A stretch of DNA of 64,000 bases, taken from NCBI GenBank assembly GCA_013397455.1, contig VYZB01000239.1:1295470-1359469 (forward strand), given 5' to 3'. A program made the position numbers and the translations under genes. This document shows positions 37,201 through 49,200 of the stretch, one piece after another. Below the pieces are notes generated by a model. It saw nothing but the letters and a program-made list of their open reading frames with translations, was not told the DNA's origin and did not search any database. How positions within the stretch are numbered: the first letter of the stretch is position 1; every line of letters starts with the position of its first letter. The stretch comes from Crotophaga sulcirostris (Eukaryota > Chordata > Aves > Cuculiformes > Crotophagidae).

Positions 37201-40200
37201 CAAGTCGAGTGAATCCCTCTACCCAACTTTGCAAGATGCTCACCCAGCAAAAACTTCGTCCCCCAGAGCCACATGTTTCAATGCTCAGAGTCAGTAGGTT
37301 TTATTTTGGCTTTTTGAGGAACTGCAGAGGAGGCTGGAAAGCCAAGCGTGTGGCAGCTGGCAGGGCATCATCTTTAATGCAATGAAATCTGGGGCAAGGG
37401 ACACCAATTCCTCAGCTCGCTGGGAAACAATGGGCTTAACAGTTGAGGTGAGGTGGAGAAATCAGTGAGGAGGTTGGTGGGAGGAGGGGTCAGGACCCTG
37501 GGTTTTCCTACCTTGCTTTCAGGGAAGTGGCATCACAATGAACAGGGGAGAAGAGTTCTCAGAGAGCTGCCTCTCCAAAGGTGGAGGGGTATGTGGGCTA
37601 CTGATGGGGGGGAGATCTCATCTCTGTGACTGGAAAATAAAGTGTGCAGAGCTCTCAAAATCTGTTAAGCCAAGCCAGGGTGCTGAGTTGTACCTGTGTG
37701 GGCAGCGGTTTGTGCCGAAGTCTTCAGGCAGCCTCAAAGTGCTTGGATTCATCCCTGGCAGGATTGCAGTATGAAATATGGCTTCAAAAACGAGATGAAA
37801 CGTGAGCAGGGCAGGGTTGTGGCAGCTGCTTGAGCTGCAGCACGAGGATTTCAAAGGCTTCTCCACATTTAACGTCAAAATATGGTGCCGTATCCCAAAT
37901 ACCCACTGAAAAACTGTTTACTCTTCCTCTCACATCCCACCCCCAAAAAAAAAACCTAGCTGAAAATTTGAGTTTTTGCTTCAGATAGGAGTCTGGATAT
38001 ATTGAGTTTAATCAATAGAGGTCTAAGAATAGGGCAGAGAAAATATCCTACTTCTAGCGTCTCTTCTCCATGGTGTGCACAGCCCTAGTTTGAATCATAG
38101 AATCATGGAATGGTTTGGGTTGGAAGGGGCCTTAAGGCCCAAACAGTTCTAACCCCCTGCCATGGGCAGGAACACCTCCAGCTGGATCAGGGTGCTCAGA
38201 GCCCCATCCAACCTGGCCTTGAACACCTCCAGGAATGGGGCAGCCACCACTTCTCTGGGCAACCTGGGCCAGTGTCTCCCCACCCTCATTGTGAAGAATT
38301 TCTTCCTAATGTCTAATCTAAATCTTCCCTCTTCCTATTTAAAGCTGTTCCCCCTCATCCTGTCCCTCCAGGCCCTTGTAAAAAGCCCCTCCCCAGCTTT
38401 CCTGGAGCTTTTTTCAGTACTGGAGGCTGCTTTAAGGTCTCCTCAGAGCCTTCTCTTCCACAGGCTGAACAACCCCAACTCCCTCAGCCTGTCCTCGTAT
38501 GGGAGGTGCTTGAGCCCTTTGATCATCTTCGTGGCCCCTCTGGACCCCTTCCAACAGTTCCATATCCTTATGTTGTTGAGCAGCCCTTGGCAGGGAAGTG
38601 GCCTTATTCCTCACTAAGGGAGCAGGGCAATTAGAGTAATAGTGAGCCCGCACAAGGTCCCATTTAAAAGTTCTCCTATGTCGTGGCCACCTCAGGTTTT
38701 TCCCTCTGGCTCCGACAGGATGAGCTCTGGCTGGCAGACTTGAATTTCCCAGCAGCAATCGGTGGGACCGGCTTTCGGCAGCTCAGCAGCCCAGGGCTTT
38801 TTACCGTGACTCATGCTCCAAAAATCCGTTCACGTTTGTGCTCTTGTGGGGCAGATGCAGGTGTGGAGCCCAAGTGGTGGTTGTGGGAGGGGTGAGTTGT
38901 GCCCTGGGGTACTGGTGATTAACTCTGAAACCTTCTGAAGGCAATGGAAGTGCTGGTGGTAACTACATCTTTGTTGCTTCCTGAAAAAGCAAGATGGGAA
39001 CAGAGGGGGAAAACTTTTCCAGGGCTCTCTGGAAAAGATTGATTTCTTGCCGGAGAGACCCAGAGAACATGGGAGCCTCATGGTGCTATTTTTAGGCACT
39101 TTTCAAATTGAAGCCGTATGTGCGTTCCCACATTACATCCCTCCCCTGTCCACAAGCCAGCTCAGTTGTTTTGCACAGCGGGGGGAGAAGCCAGCCTCAT
39201 GTTTGCCTGGGAGATGCTGGTCATGTTTCATCCTGGGCTGGAGAGCACCAAGGGGATGCTTGAGAGACTGGAACGGTGTGCATTAAAGCTCAGTTCTCCC
39301 CCACCACTGCCACGAGCCCTTTGCTCCCCTTGTACCCATCATCTTTTCTTTACCTCCGAAATCAACTCTGCCCCTTCTGCTCCCAGCCAACCCAGGAACG
39401 ATGAAGCAGGGAAGGAAAATAGACCCATTGAGTATAGGTAATGATTTCCAACCAAGGGGCTCGTGCTTAGGGGAAAGGGAAAAAGGGGACAGGGTTTCTA
39501 TTAAAGCACAACGCAGCAATTTTCCCTGTCACGTTGCAAGTGGGCAAGTTCGAAGGTCCATGAGGTCAGGCGGAGGGTCTGCAGTTAAAGGTAGTTTATT
39601 TCTAACCCAGCTCAAGTTTGTTCGTGTCTGGTCGCTGACTCTGAAAGGACTTTAGTCTCTCTCCTGAAATGTCCTCAGAGTCCCGGAGGCAGAGGTTACG
39701 GTATGTCATGTGCTTGAGGAGGGGAATGTGGTTTGAGCTGCAGTCTCTGCAGGAGCCTGTGGTGGTGGAACCGTCTCTCACTCTATGGGGATGTGTGGTC
39801 TCTAAGATATGCAGAGCTGCTCCAGTGCCTGCCCCACACTGGGATATGGGTGGGAGAAGCACCCACAGCCCATCCAGGCAGAGCTCACCCTCTGAGCCTG
39901 GCTCAGGCCAAGATGAGGGGTGTGATGGTTGGTCTCACCATCAGCAAACCTGGTCCAAGTGTCAGGCACTGGCAGAGGCTGCCCAGGGAGGTGGTGGTGT
40001 CACCATCCCTGGAGGTGATAGATCCATCACATCGCATAGATGAAGCACTCAGGGATCTGGTTTAGTAGGTAGACAGGTACAGTTGGACTTGATCATCTCA
40101 AAGGTCTTTTCCAACCAAAAAATTCTATGATTCTATGGTCTTGAGATGGGTTGCCAGAGAAGACAGGGTGGAGATAAATGGAAACACAAACTGCCTTTAA

Positions 40201-43200
40201 AATAACAGCCAAACAGCTCTAAGAGCTTCTGTTCCTAAGGAAAAACCCAGATCATTTCCTCTCCCTTGTCCCCATCCACTGGGCTGGGGGGTAGCACATC
40301 ACCAGGACATGGTCCATCTACTGGTGCATCCAAGAGATGCCCTTGGAGGATCCCTTCTTGATCTACCACCTTTCCCAGTGGGATCCAGCCCAGCATCATC
40401 CAAACAAACCATGGTGTGATGCCTCATCCGTGCTGCCACCCAATGGGACCTCATGTCAGCAGAGCCTATGACCATAGTGGAGCTCACACACTGGGCTGAT
40501 CCCTGGCAGGAGAAGGGAAGCAGCCAGGAAAGGGCTCTTCAAGGCTCTTCAAAACTGCTTAGATGCCTCATGAACACCTGGGAGAGGGACCCTCTTTGTG
40601 AAGGGATGTGCCGTGGGGTCTCCAGTGGTATGAATCACCCAGAGTCCCCTGGAGCAAAGTGGGGTGGTTGCCTACCCATCACCATCTCCTGGGGGCTGTC
40701 TCACACTTCCCCCGCCTCTCCCCTTGAGGAACTGGAGAGGTGGCAAACCTGCTCCCATGGTGTCTTCCAAAGATTTTTTTGACTTAATATGAGTTCTCTG
40801 CATCGGAGCAGATGGGGTTTCATTTAGGGTCAGTCTCTCTCACTGTCACTTGTGGCTGTTTTTAGGCTGGAAGCCAGTAAAGTTATTCTGCCTTTGAAAC
40901 CCATAATTCAAAGCGCTGCCTTTTGTCTTGAGCCAGGCATGTTTGCATTTAAAGGTGGCTCCTAAAGGGCTGTTGGAGGCCCGAGCATCAGCGTCACTCA
41001 GTGTTACCTCTCACCTTGATGAGGAGACCTGAGACCTTCCAGCCTTCTTGCTAATTGGGATCTATCTGCCCCAGCTGGCACGTGGCCCTCCTGGACTCAA
41101 CAGAGCCCTTAAGCAAGAAGCAAATGTTCACATTCGGCTGCCGGCCTCCTGACGATGGCTTGGAGCAGCAGAAAAATGCGGAGGAGCTTCCAAAGCATCA
41201 CATGGCTCCTTGGAGCAGCACAGCCATCCTCCGGGCAGGAACCCTGCAGAGGAAAAGCTGCTTGGCCAGTCAGGAGACAGGCAGCAGAGCAGCACGGAGC
41301 TTTTCAGCTCACACCAAGATTTACAGGCTGGAGTTAACGCTTGCCTGTTGGTACCAGCGCTGTAGGGTGCGGGGGTTCAGTGAGAGGCTAAGCCCCCTCC
41401 CATGGACATCAGCATTGCTGCTCAGAGCACGGTTCGAGGACAGCAGCTTGCTCTTGGAAGGAGCCATTGTCTTTGCTCTTGTCCCTCCCCAGGACTGGTT
41501 GTGCAGCCCAACACTGTTGCCAGGGTCTGTCTGAGCTCTGAAGGCTGGCCTAGCCCACGAAGCTGAGCCTAGCACCAAGGCAGCACCAGCCTCTCAAGTA
41601 ATAAGTGATAGGATGAGAGGAAACAACCTCAAGTCATGTCAGAGGAGGTTCAGACTGGATATTGGGAAGAATTTCTTTACTGAAAGAGTGGTGAAGCATT
41701 GGAACAGGCTGCCCAGGCCAGTGGTGGAGTCTCCATCCCTGGAGGGGTTCAAAAAGGTTCCACGGCACTTCAAGACTTCAGCAGGCACGGAGGTGCTGGG
41801 CTTACGGTTGGGCTGGATGAGCTTAGAGGTCTTTTCCAACCTTCATGATTCCATGATTCTATGATTCTTTCTGGGATGGAGCAGCTCAGGCATTTGTGGT
41901 TGATGAACCTTGCCAGGATGGCAAAAGATCCCTCCAGGGCATGGGATGTGCTCAAGTGGCTGGAGACATCCCTGTGCCTCTGTGGATGTGTGTGTGTGGA
42001 TGCTTTGAAGTGAAAGGCTTAACTTTTAAGCCCAGAGAGACCATTTTCTCACAGCAGTGGCACCCTTGGGGCATGAGATGATGCCTGAGTCAGCGCTTTG
42101 CTCCCCACGCAGGGGCCCACGTGCAGGGGTTGTCTCAGCTTGTTCTACAGAGCCACTAAATACAACTGCCCACTGCCTGTTGCCTTCTCACAGGGTGTTT
42201 GCTGAGGTTAAGATGCATGGAATGGGCCTTGGGGTGACTTTTCAGGCACCTCCTGTGCGACGCACATGGCAAGCCTTGTCTGTTCAGCTGGGGATGGCCC
42301 TTGGCTTTTGGGGGGATGCGTGATCCCCATGAGAGGTGACCAGGAGGGTGAGCTGGTTCTCCATCCGCTCTGGAAGATGTAGGCTGGAGCAGATGAGGTT
42401 ATTCAACTGATTTATGGTGTTAGCTGGAGACCTGGGAAATCCCAAGTCTTGTGATGGGGCTGCAGGTTTGTGGCTCCTGGAGATGGGAAAAGTTCACCTG
42501 CCTGCCAATCCTGCCTTTTCCTTCAGTTTCCAAAGTCCTGCTGGGATGAGGGTGATGAGGCAACTGGAACACGTTGTGGCTGCCCCCTCCCTGGAGGTAT
42601 TCAAGGCCAGATTGGATGAGGCTTTGAGCCCCCTGATCCAGTGGGAGGTGTCCCTGCCCATGGCAGGGGGGTGGAACTGGATGGGCTTGGAGGTCCCTTC
42701 CAACTCAAACCATTCCATGATTCTATGATGCCCACAGAGAGCTGGATAGCAAAGAGTGCAGAGCTGGGGACAAACCCTGGCACATCATGTTGGGTGCATG
42801 AAGGCCTTTGCAATGATGTTCTTGGTGTAGGCTTGGGGTAGCCAATCCCCTCTTGTGGGGCAGGAGGGACCTTTTCTGCCTTAGAGAGGCTGGGGCTGAC
42901 TGCACAACACCCCTTTCTCCCCAGAAAGTGGGGAAGAAGAAGCAAAGCGGGTTTGAACCTGCTAACTGGGATGGGGAATCGGGGTGGAGCAGAGAGCCGG
43001 TGCGTCCCGCGGAGTGCAGACATCGGTGCTCTTGGCAGGCAGGCAGTGAGGGATGTTAAATCGCTTTTTTGCGCAGCCTGTCTAGCGTTCCCAGGGCTGT
43101 ACTCTCCGTCTAGGGCGGTGGGAAGGGAAGGGCAGCCCGCCAGTATCCCAGTGGGGAGGACTTGGGGGAGGGAGTGGCATGTTTTAGCCACAGGCTCGGG

Positions 43201-46200
43201 TGGTGAGGGGCATGCTGGGGATCCTGTGCAGAGCTGGTCGATGTTGCCTTTGGTGGTGAGGAGATGCTGAAGCCCCAGGATGCCATCACCTGCAGTGGTT
43301 CACTGTCCCCCAGCCCCATTCTGGCCCCTCACCCCATGCTTAACCTCGTCCTTTCCTCCTGCCTCGCTGTCCCACTGCCCAGCTCATCACCTGCCCCTTG
43401 CTGGGGGAGGCTTAGGAGCTGGGGCTCAACAAAATCCTCCCCTTCTCCCAGGCCTGGAATGCTCTTGAACTCTTCTGGACACACACTTTGCTTGGCCAAG
43501 CATCTCAATATCCAGCGATCTGGAGGCTCGCAGGGCTGGGATGGGGGATCCCCTCCTGCTCCTCCCTCCTTTGAGTGTGCTGATGCCACCCTGTTCCTTC
43601 CAGCTCCCATTGCCAAACCTGCCCTGAAAACCCCTCTGCTCCACCAGCAAATGAATCAGGTGTCACCTCTTCCTCTCTCCCACCCTCGCAGCCGCTGCAT
43701 TGTGGAACAAAACCTGCATCTGTTTTCACGGGAACCATTCAGCTTGTACTCAGCAAAGTGCAAAAAAAAAAAAAAAGAAGAAAAAAATGCAGTCCCTTTG
43801 ATAAAGTGTGATATGAACTCGGGTAAAATCCAAACAGCTGTGAGTGCTACAAGGGAAGCTTCTGTGTCGGGAGGCAGCGAGCCTGCGAAAATACCCTGCT
43901 CTGCCTGCCAGCGCACTCGCTGGCCGCTTGCCCTCCTGCGTTAATGAACTGTGCGCTCTCTGTGCCCCCCCTCGTGCCTTGCAAAGAGGAAGAACTGGAG
44001 AAAGCTTTTTATTCTGTTTTTTTTCCCTGCCTGTTTGCAAAGCAGAAGGCAGAGCTCCCTCCCATCCGAGTCCCAGCCCCGGAGCGGGGCGCTGGAGCAG
44101 GGTGGTGAGCATCCCTGGCTCTGCACCGAGGTCTGTAGGCTTCTCCTTGCTCCTCTCCCTTCCCCTTCCTCTCCCCTAAATCTCCTTTCCCCAGTTCTGC
44201 CTCCACCCAGCCATGAGAAACCCTGTGGCTGGAGATCCGAAGCGGTGCTTTACTGATGTGGTGGCAACCAGGCTCTGCCTTTATGCATCTCCCACTGCCC
44301 CAGCCATGCATGGTGGACATCCTGTGGGCTCCTCTCAGGCTTTGATGTGGATTTAGGGTGGAAGTCGCCAACCCCATTGCACCTCCAAAACCCCACAACT
44401 CTCAAACTACCTATTTTACATCATGCAGTGGATTCTGCAAGCCCAAGGTAGCATGTGCTTAACGAGGTTTTGATTCACCAAGGCTATAGGCATCATACTG
44501 GGCTCTCCAGTACCCTCCGCAACCCCATGGAGCAGGAACTGGAAGTGAAAAACCCCATTTCCCCCATGCTAGAGGTTGAATCTCAGGTTGCAGCACACTG
44601 GGAGCTACCAGCAGCATGAACTTCATGATGGAGGAGCCTGGTTGCTCTGCCTAAGGATTGTTCCTGCTGGGTTAGCAGGAACTGGGTCAGCCCCTGCCAG
44701 CTCCCCTCCTGGGGCAGGACCCCCAGAGAAGGACAGGAGATGCCTCCTGATCCATGGGAGGTGGAGGAGCAGTGGGGGAACCAGTGTCTGGGAATGAGCT
44801 CGCTGTCCTGCCCACCGAAGCTGCGCCGGGACTGACCTGGAAGGATTTGATAGGTTTTCCTGTAGAAAAAATGGGAACCACATGTGAGTGGCATTGCCGG
44901 TGTGTGCTGGGACCAATTCGGGTCAGCGAGAGGGTGGAGGAGAGGAAGGGGAAGTGTGTGAAGGGGAGGAAAACCCTCCCAAAATGGCCAAGTTCCTTCA
45001 AAGGGCAGGTCCCCAGGGGCGGATATCTGCTCCATCCCAGCGCTTTTCCCTGAGATCCCAGCAGGAGCACCGAGACCAGAAGAGCAGACTGGGGAGGGGG
45101 AGCTGGGAAAAGGTGGGCTGGGCAGCTAGGAGAGAATCCCATAGCTCTCATGCTTGCTAACCGTCATGTTCTCCAGAGCACGGCTTCAGCATGAGCAGCT
45201 TCCAGGGCATCTCACAAATTCTCCTTGCCTGGCCGGTGGGGTGAGGGCCCTCATTGTAAAGAGGTGATGGTCGGTGCAGGTGATGGGGGTGATTTTTGCT
45301 GTTAGCTGCTAAACTAACCCATCTGATCCCATTGGTCAGGCCTTGGGGTTCTGGTGGTGTTTCCTTCTCCAAACGTGACAGCTCAGTTTATTCACCTGCA
45401 TGGAGGGAAAAGCCAGGATGGGAGTCTGGGAGAGGCTAAATAATGACATTTTTTCCCCCAGTGTCTCTTACAAGGGATCTTGCTTGGGATTATCCCCAAG
45501 GCACAGGGCATGCTTGGTTAAAAACCTCGAGGCAGGGCTGAGCCTTTTGCCTCCTGCTGCTCTCATCAAGGGATTTTTTTCCATTCCTGGCTGCTTTTGA
45601 GCATCTCACAGCCCATCACTCTCTGCCGGTAATGGGCGCGCAGCCCTCCCTTCTCACGCACCACCCACCAATCACAGGCACAAGCGAGGATGCTCCGGCA
45701 CTTCCCACCGTTGTGTTTTGCCACAAATTTCCATCAAAGGCAGATGCTCGAGGCTGGATGCTGTCCCAGGAAGCCCTCACCCCAGCTACAGGCTCTATAG
45801 CTCCCATTGGCAGGTCCCGCCAGGAGCTCTGGAACATCCCAGGAAGGGACATTTTCAGCTCGCTGCTGAAAGCGAGGAGCTGTGCAAAATCCACCCTGAT
45901 GGAGCTCCTTCCCTTTGGGTGCATGAGTTGTTCTCAGTGCTCAGCTGTGCCTGGAGCAGGTCCCCTGTCTGCACAGGATACTCTTAGGGTGCTGGCACTG
46001 CAAGAAGCATCCAGCCACTCTCCTCTCCTGGACTTGGAAGTTAGGGGGAGCAGAGCTTCTCAGCCTTGGGATCCCTCTAGGAATTCCAGCTCCAAAGACA
46101 AGAGCAGGCATCGGGATCCACCCCGCGATGCTGAAAGGCAGCAAGAGGCAGGAGGCACGGAGGAGAGCCCAGCAGTAAAGCCAAAATGACATCTGAGGGA

Positions 46201-49200
46201 CCTAAACCACCGCATCCATCGGAGTGTGTTTTTAGCTCACACTCTGGCTGAGGCCAGAGTGTGGCCAGGCTCACCAAGTTACTCACAGGCCCCTCCTTCC
46301 ATCCTAGAGCTCGAGTGTCCCCACTCCTCCTGCTCCTTCTGTCCCTTCTCCCCAAAGTCACATAAGCATTAGCACCACACTGTGTCTGCACACGATTTGG
46401 GCCAGCTGAGCAAAATACATCCAGTTTTGCTCAAGCAAAGCAAAGGAAAAGTCATCAGTGGGTCCAAGATGTTGACAGAAGAGATGAGGCAGCTTCACCT
46501 CCCACCCTGGGGCACTCAGAACTGAGCCAAGTGCCCACTTGCTGCCACCTGGGGGATGATGCCACCCCCTTCCAGCCCCTTTTTTCTTTCCTTCTGGAAT
46601 GCTTCACCCTCAAACACACAGTGTTTTCCTGCCAGACTCCATCCCCATTCTGGTCGTTCTGCTTTCAGAAGTCTAGGCATGCCCAGCAGCACCATCTTCC
46701 CCCAGATTTTTCATCCCTACAGGGAGAATGCAAAGGCTCATCCACGTCTAAGACAGCAACCTGCTCCTTGGCCATTCTTTAGGACCAAAAGCACTTTAAT
46801 TCATCTTAAAGCAAAGCGATGGGGAGGGATGGGGAAGGGCGAGTGCAGGGCCAGTGTCTCCCATCTCTCTGCAAGCTGTGCACGCCCCAAACTGGATCAG
46901 CCTCTCCCAGCTCTTGTTGTCACAGCTTTGCACCCGCTCCTTTAACCTATTTTATTTGCAGCAAAGAGAAATTATAGGGGGAGAAATAAGGCGCTTGTCA
47001 ATTTTCTTGAAAATTAGGCCACAGCTGTCAGCCTGAAAGGGAAGCGTACGTCTCAAAGGAAAGATCTGCTGCTGCTTTACGCATCTCCCCCCCTCCCCAG
47101 CCAGCCCCTGCCCTTCCTCCCCTTTGAAACAGAGGATGCTTGCCTGGAAACATCGCTGCCCGGTGTAAGTCCCCCTCTTGGTTCAGGCTCTGGAGGGCTC
47201 CATTGAATGCGAGTCGTTCCCCTCAGCTGGGGAGTGGGCTGGAGCCAGAGCTTCAGCCCTGCCAGGCACACACTATAACACTGCTACCTCTGCCTCCTGC
47301 CTAGGGCTTGAAACCCCAGGAGCCCTGGGCAGCAAAGCCAGACTTGCATTTGCCATCAGAGAAGTGGTGCCTCAGAGGGTTGGGTTTTGCTTTTCTGGAG
47401 AGCTCAGAGGAGGAGAGCTGCCTTTTTTCCAGGTGAGCCTCCTGTAGATGATCAAATGTTCCTACAGCACCTCATAAGCTTTGCAGTTCATCAGTGACTG
47501 CATGCTTGCAGCAGGATAGCTTTATCCATGGGTCACTGTAAGGTTCCTCGGGGAAACTTGTGGGACACTCTAACTTGGGCAGCTGGAGGCTGGTGCTGTG
47601 TGTGCGCTTCCCCTTGGAGGACTTGTGACTGTCTGTGTTAAGCGTAAGAACTGGGCAATGCCTTGGGCTGAGTAAACCATTAAGTCTCCAAATTTAGTTA
47701 TCTTTTAGCTTCTGCCACATCCCAGGTATTAGTGGTTGGCTATCTTCTGTGCTGAAGGTAATAAGAAGAAACTTCGGAAGGAACTTTTCCTTCTTCTTGG
47801 TGCTGTCCTATTTCCCCGTTTGGCTTGGAGCTGTGGGTGTGTCACTGATCATAGAAGTGCCCAGAGGTGATGGGTGTCTGCTTTGTAAACTGAAGGTGCC
47901 CTCTTGGAAGGGTGCTGTGTTCCAGGCAGCCAGGATTCAGGGTGGGGATGAGGCTGGGTTCGTCACCAGTCAAGATGGACTTGCCCAAGAGATGACTCAC
48001 AGCAGGTGGGCAGTGGGGACAGAACCAGCTGGGATAGGACCTCCCAGCAGTCCCAGTGTCTGAGGGAAGCATCAGGAGTAACAGAAGCCAAGATGTTTTA
48101 CCAGCTGAAGGGAAGAAGGTTTAGACATGACTCTGCTTGTGTTCATGGAAGTTCTCAAACCACCAGCACATCATCTGCATCCAGCACAGCATTGCCAAGC
48201 CGTCCATGGGGCAGCAAGTGGCTTGAAATACAGAGAATGTTCAAGGTGGCTGGATTTGGGATGCTTTCCCTGGAAAGTCAGGATTATGCAATCACACCCT
48301 GGGGTTCTTCATCTTTCCCTGTCCTGTGAGTATCTCTTGGCAGTTGCCATCAAGCCTGAAAACATAAGTAGGCAAGAGGTTTGGTTTCTGTGAGCTCACC
48401 AGACTTGTATAGAAACCCTTGGGTTTCAGATTGACGGTCCTAAATTTTCCATCCAGTGAGAAGAATCTCTTGGAAAGTCCACATGCATGGGTGGCCCATG
48501 ATATCCATGAGCTGTTTTTTTACCCTGGCTGCTGTCTCCCAAAGCCTGGTGGCATTGAGTCCAGGGAGCTGCTACCTTTTCCTTGGCTTGTCCCTCCTAT
48601 AGAAAGGGGCTCTGGTTTGCAGAGGGGGGCAGAGGTGAACCCTTAGAGCAGCACCGTGCTCCTCTCAAGGGTCCCCCTCGGCTGCTCTGGGGTGGCAGGA
48701 GGTCCCTGGGGAGCGCGTTACGGAGGAGACAGCCCTGGCACAGCACCAGGCTGGCACCATGGCTCCTCAGCAGTTTTCACGCTGACGGCTTCTGCCGAGC
48801 AGACGCTCCGTGGGAGGGTTTGCTTGTTTGCAGCGAAGCACTCTGCAGCTTTCCCTTTTCAAGCAAAGGCACCACAGGGCTTGTCTCCGGCTTCCCAAGG
48901 TATTGCACTTCTCCTCCCAGGATCCACACATCTCCTCTCAGGATCTGTGCATCTCTGGTCCACAGCTTTCACTGAATTTCCCAGGAGGACTTGATAGGCA
49001 TCACAAGAAAGCAGGACTGGCAAGGTTGAAAAAAAAGTTCAGGCTTTGTCACACGTTAATCTAGGTCTCCCCCAAACGCCCTCGCCCTTCCTGCCAGTGG
49101 GCTTCCTTTGATCCAATGCTCCTATTCCTGACCTGACATCTCAAAAGAGGAGAATCTGAACATCAGGACATCAAGAAGAATCCAAAAGCAACATGAAGGA

